Below are positions 11,381 through 23,845 of a DNA stretch of 64,000 nucleotides, piece by piece. Below the pieces are notes generated by a model, which made no database searches, was not told the origin of the DNA, and worked only from the letters and a program-made list of their open reading frames with translations. The translations under genes and the position numbers were made by a program. The stretch is from positions 1 to 64,000 of the forward strand of contig JADNYJ010000071.1 of the NCBI GenBank assembly GCA_015501075.1, read 5' to 3'. Numbering within the stretch: position 1 is the first letter of the stretch; every line of letters starts with the position of its first letter. This stretch comes from Gymnopilus junonius (lineage: Eukaryota > Basidiomycota > Agaricomycetes > Agaricales > Galerinaceae).

Positions 11381-13250
11381 CTTTATCACTTCTAATATCA
11401 TCTATCTCTCTTAAGCTTTGTTCCATCATTTATTATTCCCATCTCTTTCAATATCAATATTTGGTTGACCTCTCGCATTTTGTCGTACTTTTTATTCACA
11501 AGTTTCTTTCGTCCCATCTTTTGTGTATTTCTAGCTGCATATATTTTGTATATTTAAAAACCCTGATATAACCAATTCAACTCAACCCAACTCATCGACC
11601 GAACCCTCTCTGCCCTTCCTCGACTTTCGTATCGTAGGCCACTAAGTGAGTAAAATGAAAGTGGATCTGATAATTTGAAGGCTCGAATTGATGGATATAT
11701 GCTGTATACTGTAGTCCCGACTGAAATATCGCATACTGTCTATCAACTATCATTTCCGCCATCGAACGAATTTGACTGACAAGTTAGGGATGATTCAAGT
11801 GATCAAAGTCAACGGAATAGAATAGTACGATTTTATGGATATCGTTTGCTAAGAAGCAGACTGGGAGTTGGAAAGTATAGTCCAAGGCCGTTACAGTGAA
11901 GAAGTTCAGGTCGGAGCGTGGGGGCGGCTGGAGCTCAAGGGTCGAGTTGGAAATTCGACTATTGTGCAAGTTGAAAACGCTGATCTTCTGTTACGCTACA
12001 TGTGTGTACCCTATAATAATTTGTATTCAATCTAAATCTAAGATATGAAAAGGAGAACGTGCGATATGTACCATTTTACCGGCTCATTATCGATATTGTG
12101 AATGATATACATCGACATTCTAATGAATCGAGGTGCATGTCAAGTTGTTAGTTTAGTGTAGTCTTCATGAGTAAAGCCTGGTTCGCCTCCATACTGTGAC
12201 TTGAGCATAGGGTATCATGTTAATGGAGAAATGCGATGGCAAACTTACTTACGAGAAAAATCTCAGTGGCGGCGCGTGTTGTTGTAAATTCGAGCATGAA
12301 GAGAGCCGGTCGCGTACTATTGGCGTGCTATATAAGTTTAGCTCTTATGCGGTAAAGAACAGTACTGACTTACCCTCAGCAATCTTCATGCTCATTAGCT
12401 CAGAGACCACTGGTGATGTCCTTCAGGCTAACGAGCCCTCTAACCCAACTGCTCTTTCGTCATGATCAGCCAACATTGTGTATGACCGACGTGGATATCT
12501 CCTATGCCACTACCGCCCTATCAGTCTGAATGTAACCGGATCGCCTCTAGGCCATCTCCAATCCCTCCAATCCCTAACCATCGACGCCAATTTCAGTGTG
12601 ACCTTATTCGACTCCACCATCCTCATCGATTGCTTCTCCACCCCCTTTCCTGGATAACAGAATTCTTAAACCGATGTTTCAAATTCGATGCTCAGCAATC
12701 GGCATTACCATTACTGACGAACCTTATCCTTATTCTCAAGTTCCGCTTTCCATCATATTTTCCTAGCAAGCATTTTCCGTATATTAATGGGGAATGGAGA
12801 TGATTAGGAATATATTTGGATTCGTTGGTGTTTGAGCACTTGGAGGTGGAACTGTGCATAGCTGAGTTGAGTGGAAGGTCCGAATGCCTTGCGAGGTAAT
12901 GTCGGTTTCCAAGAGTTGGCGAGGAAAGATGGAATCATTATTTCATCAGAGTAAGCAGTAACTTGTAGAGTAGGTACAAATAGCCATGGATACCCAGGAT
13001 TGTACTGATTATAGCAATAATACCCAGTCAAATGGCACTTTAGGATGTATTGCCCTGATTGGGATGTTGGTTGACTATCTTCGAGTTGTCTTTTAATTAT
13101 CGCGTAAATTGAACGATCTGGCAAGCGTTGTAGTTGACCAATGCCTAGTAATTAGAATCAAGTCGCTCGATGTGGATTCATCGCAATCAACACAGGATTC
13201 TATTCATCCAAACCACCAACGAACGCATCTAACCCAATTCCTAATTCAAA
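11381..13250. other. Gene-poor stretch with a weak leucine-rich fragment
   Basis: No complete gene is evident. Around 12525-12650 one plus-strand frame reads VTGSPLGHLQSLQSLTIDAN followed by a short leucine-rich tail and then stops. This resembles the C-terminal leucine-rich part of fungal F-box proteins and may be a relic, but it is short. The rest is AT-rich with only short ORFs and no visible repeat or hairpin. Confidence 0.3.
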
Positions 13251-14811
13251 TCACTCATCCGCAACATGAACAATCGCCTTCCCATTATTCGTCCCCTTTT
13301 GCACCGCCAAAAGCACATCCCCGTCCGCCTCCAACCCTTTGTAAATGTGTTCTTTAAACTTGATCTGCCCAGAAGCAACGAGAGGAGGAATCGTTTTGTA
13401 GAATTCTGCCCCCCACTTAGCGACGAGGCGTCCGATGACGAAGCCGTGGAATGTGAGCGATTTGCCGATAATTTGGAAGAAATTCTAGCAGGAGGGAAAA
13501 AAAGAAGAGAGATTAGTTATGGGAATGGGATAAGGCTGAGGAATGGGAAGGCTTACTCGGATAGGGAAGCTGTAGCCAGTGTTGTAGGCGGATATCATGC
13601 CGCATTCCTACAGATGAGATGAATCAGAAAATATTTTCTTAATGAAACCAGCAGCGTACAATGAAACGTGCGTTGAGCTTCGCAGCGTCGATCGCTGCTT
13701 CCAGCGTTTCACCACCAACGTTATCCCAGTAACTTGTAAGTAAGGAAGGGTCGCGTTCAACTCAGTCACTCAATGAGCAGAGGAAAAAAAAGCTAACATG
13801 TCAATAGGGCCTTCTTTCACCAGTACTTCTTCGGTTTTGGTCGTTTTGTAGTTAAAAGCGACGTCCGCGCCGACCTCCTTCATGAATTGGACCTTCTCAT
13901 CGGAACCCGCAGAGGCGATGACTTTCAAGCCGTCCAGCTTGGCAAGTTGGATGACGAGGCTAAGATAAATATCAGATCGCAAGCTTGATAACAGATTTAA
14001 ATCTCGTACGAGCCAACAGATCCTGCACCAGTTGATACGAAGACGGTTTCGCCCTGACATTAGTGGTCGTCAGCAATTACATTCATCAATTCATGTCAAA
14101 GATGTACCTTCTTCGCCGAGGAGTACTCGCGCCACGCCATGAAAGCCGTCTGGCCTAGAACATCTAATGTTGAATAGACAGCAGCGATTATAAAGAGGGT
14201 AACGTACCAGGCATACCGAGGACGCCAACGAAAGCTGACCACGGCAACTTGCTGGGATTGTCGATAACGCGTAACCCTTCAAGGCTCTTTATTACGGAAT
14301 ATTGCTTATGCTCTGAAATTAAAGAGTTGAGAAAAGATGTCAGATTATCGGAATCGGTAACCGTACCAAGCATTCCAACAATATGATCGCCGACTTTCAC
14401 GTCGGAATTTTCAGAGCGCAGTACGATGCCGACAGCGTGGCTATTAATACTGAAGCATGCTTATCAGTTACATATTCACATATTTCGGATAGAGGTAAAA
14501 GTAGACCGACTCACACTTGTCCAATCTCCCAAGAAGAAGAGTACGAGGACGTTGTGGGTTGCACCATGCGACCTCTCAAGTATGGGTCGATGGAAATGTC
14601 AAGGGTTTTGAGCAAGAATCCGCCATTGAGAGAGACAGTATCAAGGTCTATCGTTTCTGTCGTGTCGTACACTGCTGTCTTTCCAGGCTCAGGGTAACCT
14701 GTATTGAAGTAGCTCGGTCAAAGAGATAGATGTCAAGCGTTGGATCAAAGGATTCCACGTACCAGTTGGATAAGAGTTAAACAGAACGCGTCCGTTAGCG
14801 ACAGGAGCCAT
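13251..14811 (-). CDS. Medium-chain NADP-dependent oxidoreductase (alkenal/leukotriene reductase type), copy A
   Basis: A multi-exon gene starts at ATG 14811 (MAPVANGRVLFNSYP) and stops at 13251 (KAIVHVADE). Blocks in order: YPEPGKTAVYDTTETIDLDT; LDISIDPYLRGRM, the signature of the double-bond reductase branch of the MDR superfamily; VGDHIVGMLG; KLPWSAFVGVLGMPG; WREYSSAKKGETVFVSTGAG, which carries the nucleotide-binding turn; KLDGLKVIASAGSDEKVQF; YWDNVGGE; and a C-terminal block ending in QIKFKEHI. The family reduces activated C=C bonds of alkenals or enones with NADPH in the cytosol; the exact substrate cannot be told. The exons I translated, joined across short GT...AG introns, show no break. 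It is a tandem paralog of the gene at 16988-18628, with the same orientation and intron pattern. Confidence 0.85.
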
Positions 14812-15900
14812 TAGAACCCAGTCGACAAAGATTTACGGTAGAAGGAGGATGAAGGAAGATTGCTGACAACTTTTTCGAACATATCGGTGGCTGTCTTGAT
14901 AAGCAGTGCACTCTATGACGTCGGGTAGATTAGATCGAGAATGGCCCGCTTTCGACAGGCTGGCGTTCATGAGAATTGTTGGGGCCTCTGCTGATCGTTG
15001 GCCACGACGACCACCACTTTCCAACTTCATGTCCTTCCCATCCGCTTCTCATGCTTGTAAATGGCGTTCAGCGATGGTGCCAGTGAACCTCATTGCCTGA
15101 GTCCCATTTGATACGCTTTCACTCTGCTCAGAGACCGATTTCTGCTCCGACACCGCTGTCAATGTTGCCTGTATTTACATCACCTTGGTACGTTATTATG
15201 CTCGCATATATGCTACTCAGACTGTTACTTGAACCAAGGATATTCGTACTATGACCGCAAGCAAAGCAGATGTCAGCATTTTATGCGACTCTTCAAGCAG
15301 GCGAAGTTCGGTTTTCAAGCAGTGGCGGCTACAAACGCGGAATCTGAGGTATGGGACCTTGTAAGCTATGGATATCATGCCGAATTGTCCTATGTTCATA
15401 AAGTTTCCATGCAGAGCTGATTACATCCATCCTCATCTTCCACGAACTTCGAATGGGTAGGGATACACGCGCCTATGTCCATTCCTACCAAACATTACGA
15501 GCTCGCTGATGATCAAGGCTGGATGAGGTGACTCAATGAACGAAGGGTAAGGCGGTAGAAATACTAGGTCAATTTCGGGATCAAACATCATTTGGTAAGT
15601 CATATTTTTACTCCGCGACATAGCTCCTGCTATCATATATTCCTACTTTTGCGTCGCTTCTTCTCCTCGACGACGTCCCATGCCTCGTTCTGTTCCCATG
15701 CTATCTTTTTTCCTGCATTCATTGACTTGATTGTTTCCATTTTTTGTGCTTCGTTTTGGTATAGCTAACATTCTTATTCACAGCTTTGATCCCTTCTCTG
15801 ATCACATCCTGGACGCACCTTTCCTTACAAGCCATCCCAAGGCCGCTCCTTGATACAGAAGGATTGCCGGCCCATTTCGAATGACGCCTTTCACTGTTTA
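13251..15900. repeat. Tandem segmental duplication, unit A
   Basis: Unit A (reductase gene plus about 1 kb upstream) is repeated head to tail as unit B at 16988-19900. The coding parts are much better conserved than the upstream DNA, where only islands align. This suggests an older duplication than the inverted arms. Confidence 0.7.
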
Positions 15901-16987
15901 CCTATGTGCGCAGGACCCAGGACCGTTTTTGGCGTTAGGTATAAGAGGTACATCTTCTGCTTTGATTGGTCGGATTTATCTCAGAAAATAACGCGCTATG
16001 CCCTATCCACGGGCTGAACTCTCTCCCTTGAATCATTCTTACCGTGTAAACCCCACTGGCGAGGATTATCAGGGCCACAACGCCACCGTTTCACCGTAAG
16101 AGTCAACCGAAACTGCTCAACTCGGTTACTCACTCTCACTCTCATATATAGTAGGGACTGCCACACAGTTAAGTTAACATCAAAACTTTGAGTTACCGCG
16201 CGAACTTTATCAACGCTGATTTCTCCAAGCTCACGAATGACGTATCTTTACTTTGAGAGTCGATTGAAACTTTTAACTGACAAACCTCAGTACCCACCCT
16301 CAACCAGGGGGCTCTTCAGCGCAAGCACTATCCATCGTAACTTTGAGTCATGTTCTTCACGTGTTCCTTGACCATACCAACTCCTTTAGCCTCGATTTAC
16401 ATGTTGTTCAAAGCCGGATCGATTTTTTTCACTCTTTCAACCAAGATAATGGACAGATGTGGAATGCTGAGTTCCCAGTTAAATATTTCACCGCTTTGAA
16501 GAATAATGGTATGCCGAACTTTATCCCTATTCGTCTGGTGGGATCATAGATCCAGCACATAATATAATTAATGACATCGTGGACCGACCTTCTATTTCTG
16601 ACCCTCACGAGAATTCCTGTCTGCAGATCATACACTTATTCACCCTTCCTTTTGTAATTTAGTTTACGAAATGTAACCTGTCTATACCCGCCTGCGAAGT
16701 ACTAGCGAATGTTTGATAAGTAGCATAATTAAACAGAAGAACTTGGATATGCGGCTGTATGTGAGGACCAAGGTTCAATATTTCAATACTTAACCACAGG
16801 GTCAGAGCAAGAGCCGAAGAAGTAGCAAGTAAGCACAATGGTGCGTCGACTAAGGAAGGAAAGAGAGACAAGTGCATTGTACGCAAACTGCCCTCTAATA
16901 AGTACCCCAACCACTCAACACGAGTTCGTCAACTTCAACGCAACCGTCCATCCATCCGTCCATCCATCCATTCCTCCACCCATCCAC
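14812..16987. other. Intergenic part of tandem unit A
   Basis: From about 14880 to 15900 this stretch matches 18870-19900 in the same orientation, for example the pair around 15185 and 19205 (TTGGTACGTTAT) and the pair near 15345 and 19370 (GTATGGGAC). A minus-strand frame at 15433-15636 (ending in LPPYPSF and SPHPALI blocks) has a similar partner at 19460-19693, hinting at a small decayed or non-coding feature shared by both units. I see no complete gene. 15900-16987 shows nothing recognisable. Confidence 0.4.
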
Positions 16988-18628
16988 TCACTCATCCGCA
17001 ACATGCACAACCGCCTTTCCCCTATTCCACCCCCTCTGCACCGCCAAAATCCCCTCCCCATCCCGCTCCAACCCCTCATAAATATGTTCTTTAAACTTGA
17101 TCTGTCCACCTTCAACGAGAGGGGTAATCGTCTTGTAGAATTCCGAATCCCATTTGGCGGTGAGACGGCCGATGATGAAGCCGTGGAAGGAGAGCGATTT
17201 CGCGATGATTTGGAAGAAGTTCTAGGTGAGGAGAGGGGGAGAGAGGGGGGGTTAGATGAGGGTGGAAGAGGGGGAGAGGAGGAGGAGAGGGGGAGGGAGG
17301 GACTTACTCGGATTGGGAAGGTGTAGCCGGTGTTATAAGCGGATATCATACCGCATTCCTAGAGATGAGATGATCGGAAAAGATCTTTCCTACTGAAAAT
17401 AACAAACGTACAATGAAACGTGCGTTGAGCTTCGCAGCGTCGATCGCTGCTTCCAGTGTTTCGCCACCCACATTATCCCAGTAACTTGTAAGTAAAGAAG
17501 GGTCACGTTCAACTTAGTCATTCAACGAGCGGTGGAAAAGAAAAGCTTACATATCAATAGGGCCTTCCTTCGCCAACACTTCCTCTGTTTTGCTCGTTTT
17601 ATAGTTAAAAGCGACATCCGCGCCGATGTCTTTCATGAATTGGACTTTCTCGTCTGAACCAGCGGAGGCGATGACTTTTAAGCCGTCTATTTTGGCGAGT
17701 TGGATGACGAGGCTGAGATGAAGTGGTTTATTTAACTTTCAGGAATATTTGGGTGATGATGAATATATCTTACGAGCCGACTGGACCAGCGCCGGTTGAG
17801 ACAAAGACCGTTTCGCCCTGGTATTTGTGGGCATTTTCAGTGAGTAAAGGATGTCTTGTAAGTTGGGTTTTTTGGTATAGGACGCACCTTCTTCGCTGAG
17901 GAGTATTCACGCCATGCCATAAAAGCCGTCTTGCCTAAGAAAATGCTATGATTAATGACGAAGATCGATCAGCAGGAAGAGAGGAACGGACCAGGCATGC
18001 CGAGAACACCGAGGAAGGCCGTCCATGGTAACTTGTTGGGATTGTCTAGAATTCGAAGACCTTCAAGGGTCTTTATCACAGCGTACTGCTTGTGCTCTAG
18101 AGTAGAATAGAATCGAAAAGGGGGAAAAGTGAATGTCGGTCCGATTGTATAATGTACGAAGAGGATCGCGAGCTTACCCAGGAAACCGGAAATGTGGTCT
18201 CCGACTTTCGCTTCTGGATTTTCAGACCGCAGAACAACACCCACACCGTTGCTGGGAATACTGGGAAAAAAGGGTTACTATCAGGACCCTTTTTTCATAT
18301 GAAAAGCCCAAATGGTAATGAATCACACTTGGCCGATCGCCCATGGAGGGGAATACGAGGGAGTGTCCGGGCGGACCATACGGCCCCTCATATACGGGTC
18401 AATAGAAAGCTCGAGCGTTTTGAGCAAGAATCCGCCGTTGAGAGGGACAGTATCGAGGTCTATGGTCTCGGTGGTGTCGTACACTGTCGTCTTTCCGGGT
18501 TCAGGATAACCTACGCAGCGATTTTGGTGGTAAGAAGGGAGGGCCCGGCGATAATACGAATGAAGGAGGTGGAACTTACCATCAGGGTAAGAGTTGAAGA
18601 GAACACGTCCGTTGGTGACAGGAGCCAT
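16988..18628 (-). CDS. Medium-chain NADP-dependent oxidoreductase, copy B
   Basis: The start ATG at 18628 gives MAPVTNGRVLFNSYPDG. Blocks follow the order of copy A: TVYDTTETIDLDTVPLNGG, LELSIDPYMRGRM, NPEAKVGDHISGFLG, KLPWTAFLGVLGMPG, KGETVFVSTGAGPVGS (nucleotide-binding turn), KIDGLKVIASAGSDEKVQF, YWDNVGGE, and the last exon IIGRLTAKWDSEFYKTITPL ending in KAVVHVADE at 16988. An NADPH-dependent alkenal or enone reductase role is inferred from the MDR branch. One intron (about 17226-17304) has expanded into a purine-rich GAGAGGGGGA tract absent from copy A. No break was seen. The two copies differ by many substitutions, consistent with divergence after duplication. Confidence 0.85.
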
Positions 18629-19900
18629 TGTGAGCGAGCTCAGAGATGTTGATCAAGGTAGGAGGAGGAGGAGGAGGAGGGAAGATAATCTTCCCTAGAA
18701 GACATGGATGGGCGTATTTATAATCATGACGATTCTTGACGTCGGTATGACCAATGCCCATCGGTGATCTGTAATTTATAAATAGCCAGACACAGTTTTT
18801 CTGCGGTGGTCCTCAGTCGGTGTGGGAGAAGATGTCCACGGAACGTGCGTGCTTGACGAGGAGCTGGGCCTGTGAGCTGGAGTAGATTAAAGTTGATCAG
18901 AGGCCGACGGGGACAGTGGCAGTCGGAGGGTATGATGGCATGAGTCGGGAGGCCCGAGCTCGCCTGGCTCGGACGTGTTAGGCATCATGTGACTCGTACG
19001 GCCTTGCATCATCGTGGTCGACGATGACGACGACCTTCCACCTTCCCTCCCTCCATTCGTTTCTTGTCCCACACAATTCGCCTCCAATGATGATACCGGA
19101 CAAATCACGCACGTACGCTCCACAGCTTGCTCAGATGGGGAACTTTTACTCCAACACTGTTGCGTGATGGGAATCCCACTCAAGTCTGGCTTTCTCATGT
19201 TTACCTCGTCTTGGTACGTTATCATTTATGGATGTATGCTACCATAACATTCTGGGGGCTCATACAATCATAGAAAGCAAAGATTTTACGCCTATTTTAC
19301 GTGATCTTCTTACCTCTTCAAGCCGGCCAAAGTTCGACCTTGCGGGCTGCTATCGAAGATGTAGAGTCTAGGGTATGGGACCGTGTAAGTTGTCAATATC
19401 TTCTCCAAAGTTGCGTCTTACTCACTACATTTCTCAGCTGACGTTGCCTTACTTACCCTTCACGAATTTCGGACGGGCTGTGATACCATACGGCCATGCT
19501 CCTTCCTACAGACAGTATCAAGCTTCTGGACAAGCAAGACCAGATGAGGCGAGTAGCTGGGCGGAGGGTTAGGCGGTAGAAATGCCAAATCGGCTGCTGG
19601 AACGAGCGTCACTTGGTAAGTCACGTTGCATCCGCCTTTTTTGGTTCTTTTCATCTTCTTTTTCGTGTCACTCCTCCTTCCTATTCGAAACATCTTATTT
19701 TGTCCCGCTCCACCTATTTTCTGTATTTATGGATGGTGCTTGCATCGTTTCTTACTTTCCCGCAATTAATTCAGCATTCTGACAATGAACGCTGCCCTCC
19801 TCATCTACAGGTCCAATTCCTTTTCGTCAGTCACGTCATGGACGCGCCTCTCTTCATACGCGATCTCAAAGCTACCCCTTGACGCTGAAAGACAGCCAGC
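16988..19900. repeat. Tandem segmental duplication, unit B
   Basis: This is the second unit of the head-to-tail duplication described for 13251-15900. It includes reductase copy B and its upstream region to about 19900. Confidence 0.7.
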
Positions 19901-20229
19901 CCTTTTGGAATGATGCACTATTCTGTTAGCCATTGTGCGCACAGGTTATTAGAGGCATCTTGACAGTCCTTCCGGCATCCAAGTGTACGTAGATACCTGT
20001 AGATTGAATCAATTGCATTTATCTCGGACTATAGTCCACCATGCCGTATTCGCAGTCTGACCTTTCTTCTCTGAATTCCTCTTTCCTCCCATCGATTTCA
20101 AATTGGGGCCGGGACCAGATGTACATGAGTAAACAATAAACCATTCACACCTGATTTTCCTGGTAATTTATCTCGCAGCCGCCTCTTCATTAAGAGTCCC
20201 TTCTTCCCCATCCATACCTTTCTGCCCAG

Positions 20230-21285
20230 TCAGAATACTATACACGACCGTCGTTTTCCTACAGAAGAGCGGGACTGTAAAGCGGTACGAATGAATAAGA
20301 CAATCCATCAACATAGGCACTCCCACTCACCGACGCACCAGCAATCCGCATCCCTTCCTCAAAAACGACGCCGAGTCCTTCCCCTGTACACGCTGAACAT
20401 TCAAAGTAGCCTGCAGCAGAGATGTCGCGGCACATTGCCAGCCCTTGTTGGTACGTCACTGGTTTGAGATTCCTACGGAATAACGAGGATTCGATTAACA
20501 CTGTAAACGCAGAGAAAATTCGTCTACTCTAGAGTATGCAGCATACCGATTTTCCAAATCTTCAACGACCTCTAGGTCATCTCTCAAGTCCACCTTTGTC
20601 CCTATGAGCAGTATCTTGGCCCTTGGAGCATGACGAGAGATCTCTGGGTACCACTATTTTTCGATTCGGCCAAGAAAAGATAAATTTTGAATTTTGACCG
20701 AACCTTTGTCCGGACGCTTTCGTAACTTTCAGGATCGACGAGCGAGAAACAGATGAAGATCACATCGGTATGTGAGTACGCTGAGATACGAAGGCCGTCG
20801 TAGTTGGGATTCGGACCGCTGGATGTGTCGAATAGTCGCAGGGAGACAGCGTGATGGTCGACTACTCGATCGTGAACATAGCAACTCATTGCTTGACAAA
20901 TATAGTATATGAGCATCCACTCGGAAAATGGGCATAAATTGGATAAAATTCACCGGGATGAACATTATTCGCCTGTTGGAGTTGAGTATGACACGATACG
21001 TTATCTTTAGTGAAGAGAAGATTAGACATTCAAAGATAAAGATGAACTCACCGTATGCACCCCATAGGAATAAGCCACCAGCAGCCGACTCTAAGTAAGA
21101 GAACCCAGGAATGAGATATGCAGTTTCCAGCCGGGGCCCACAGTGAGTCGTAATTGAATCGCTCATACTTTACCTGCACCAGAATCGCCTACAACCGCAG
21201 CTGTGGCCAACGGGGAAGCGTCACAGAGAAACGTGAAGACGTTAAGTTAAGATAGCAGCGTACCGTTAACTGCAATGTACTTCAT
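20230..21285 (-). CDS. Rho-like small GTPase with altered switch II
   Basis: Exons joined by short introns start at ATG 21285 (MKYIAVN). They give a P-loop AAVVGDSGAGKSRLLVAY, then VSLRLFDTSSGPNPNYDGLR, SHTDVIFICFSLVDPESYES, and WYPEISRHAPRAKILLIGTK with VDLRDDLE, the typical Rho-family block. The last part reads YFECSACTGEGLGVVFEEG. Using the TTTACAG acceptor the protein ends KRRSCIVF, a polybasic stretch plus CAAX box, so prenylation and membrane attachment are expected. Ordinary Rho proteins have DTAGQE at switch II; here it is DTSSGPNPN, so the catalytic Gln is missing and GTP hydrolysis may be impaired. The effector-loop region (about 20990-20885) is hard to splice: every frame I tried needs an unusually short intron, so this exon junction is uncertain. 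Confidence 0.75.
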
Positions 21286-23845
21286 TTATATGCCTGGTAA
21301 GGCAGTGAACGAGGTTAAGTATGTACTCAGGCTGGGCCCCGAGTTAAAAACGACTGTTGAGTTGGCCGTCGTACCCACAGCCAATAATGTGTCAGGTGTT
21401 CTTTAAATCGAATAATACTGAGAAAAGCTTCAAAATTTCAACGGAGATCCTAAGCTATATGTGCGCAGCATCGGTACGTCTAAATGTGTCCTTGTTGATT
21501 GGTGTAAAGTTTGCTTTTACAAAGTCGTGTTTGATGGAAATCACCATAGTAAACGGCCTCAACGATTCTAAAGAGAAATCAAGTCTATTCCTCTAAACCA
21601 CAACGGGCAACGAGAAACATGACATTCATCAGTATCTTCAGCTTTACCACCCACACAGTTTGGATGGAATCATACAGCCTGCATGAACACCACCACACAC
21701 CACACACAGCAGCATATACAGTAACCGACTGCAACCACGTCCAGCTCACATGTCTCTGCGCGCATCACCGCCACCCACACCCAGTGGACCAGAATCAAAC
21801 ATCAGACTGACCAATGACCAATGACCAGCGATCCTAACACAGACAATTGAGCGAATTAACAGGCGTTCTTGAATCTTATGGAGATGCAGAGAGGTTTCAA
21901 TTGCAGTTGATGCAGAAGGAAGAGGAGAAGATCGGGGCAGATGCAGGTGAAGCCCGAGCAGATGGAGAAAGAGGAGTGAAGTAGATGGAACCGAGCAGAC
22001 GATGGATAAGATGAGAGCGAATTTGGTCGAGGTTGGCGCGTGAAGGACTCCCTCATGAGCACTGGAGCATTGCGAGGGACTGTGAGGGACTTCGAGGTTC
22101 TCTGAAGTGCAGAAGATTCGCCTATGACATTGATATGCCAGCTCACACCTCAGCCTCGTCACGTCACTAACCAACTCCTCCAGTTGTAGCAGCATCAACG
22201 TGGTGGTAACATCATCGTACCCATCCGTCATCCGTCTGTGAGAAAGTTAAGGAGCTTTCGCATGGCAGCCCAGGAGATGTCTTTGGTGAGGATGAAAGAA
22301 GAGCAGCTGGAACTGAAGTTCGAATTGGCGGAAGGGGTAGGTAGGCGATGGAGTGTATTCTGTGCGATGGCAATGGCAGCCTATGAGCTTATTCGATGGT
22401 CATATGGGAAGGTGGCCAGTGCCGAAGCTGCAGTGGTCCTCTGAAGCCTTACGATGATCTACATCTCATGGCAGCAATGAACACAATGTAAGAATAAGTT
22501 CGCATCCCACCTCTCATCGACACGCGGTGTCCAGCTGGACTAAGTTGGTGCGGACGGACACGGTATACACGACCTCACTCCAATAGGTTGCCCGATGAGC
22601 TGGATTAGATTTGTCAGAGATTGTTCTTGTGAATAGTAAAGCAAAGCTCACCAATCGTCTCCCTGGATCCTTACGATCAAAGATACGTCTCCATGGCATT
22701 TCCTCCGACCATCGACTAACACCCACTGAGAGGCGCGCTACGCCAAGGCGACTGAGCGGAGAACTACATCTGAATAGATGTCATACCCGCATTCCGCTCT
22801 GGCTCGCAGCGTACCACCCCCACCTCTCATACTCCTCCTCATGATCCACCACCGCCTCCTCAACCGTGGTACTCTTGTACCAGACCTAAAGGCTTAGCCC
22901 ACGGCGGACTAGGAAGTTGCGCTGGTTCAAGTTCTCCGGTGCAGAGGTCCAAATCAGTAAAGGAGAAGCGAGTGGGCTTGAACATTGGAACGCTGGCGCG
23001 AACCTTAGTCGAGGGAGGCTCCAATCTAAGAGGCATAAGAAGGTCCACGAAGAAGAAGATGGCCACGGGGGTTGTCCTAGAAAATGTGGAATAGACGGAG
23101 AGCATGATGAGGGATATGCCTAGCAGTGAAGGGAGGGGGAGCAGGACGGGAGAGTGGGAGAGCGGGAGAGCGGGAGACATCAACAAGGTCATGTGATATA
23201 GGCGGTGAGGCTGGGTTCGGTGTCGCGTTTCTCCTCCACTTTCTTCACTTATTCGTAATTCTGGTTCTAGTGCGACATTTTTACGCAGTGTACAGTGCTT
23301 CATTGATTCCAACTGCATACAGAATTTGGTAAGTGAAGCCAGAAGGATCTGGGCAGTGCTCGACCTCTCATTCTAATTTAGGTACCATGCAACTGAGGTC
23401 AGCAAAATGTTCCTATGAGCCGCCCAGGACAGCGCCCACGGAAAGAATTGCCCGTTCCTTGACAGTCGCCTTGGTTAAGAAGCTACGTCGACGGCCCAAA
23501 TGTTCTGGCCGCCGAGAATCTTCATACTTGGTCCAAGTGATCAGTACGTTTTGAATCCTCGCCGTTATTGGGTGCAGTTGCGGCGAGGAAGAATGCTTCC
23601 GGGAGTTATAATTAGTCTCCATGTTCGACGGCTACCTCAGCAACCAGACTTCGGGGTCGATGACGCTCCCTTAACCTGCGGCGGTTTAAGACCGTCCTAG
23701 GCATTTGAGTTTTATGAGTTGGTTGAGAAGGCAACAATTTTCCAGCTCTTAGTACAACTCGTTCACGATCCTCCGCGGTACGTTCATTCCTTCCAATCAC
23801 TTCCTCGCACTACGATACCTATACTCTCTTTTTTCAGGGATAACT
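21286..23845. other. Region with unresolved minus-strand exons
   Basis: Several minus-strand stretches look exonic but I could not build a gene. They include VWYKSTTVEEAVVDHEEEYE at about 22885-22825 after a TTTAG acceptor, MPWRRIFDRKDPGRRL at about 22705-22658 followed by a GTGAGC...ATCCAG intron, and a hydrophobic segment (LLGISLIMLSVYSTF) near 23125-23080. A membrane or secreted protein is possible. None of these matches a family I know. On the plus strand, 23333-23554 is open but weak. Confidence 0.25.

Noticed and set aside
21746..22231. 161-codon minus-strand ORF
   Set aside because: Ser/Leu-rich sequence without a recognisable motif or partner exon; not enough to call a gene.
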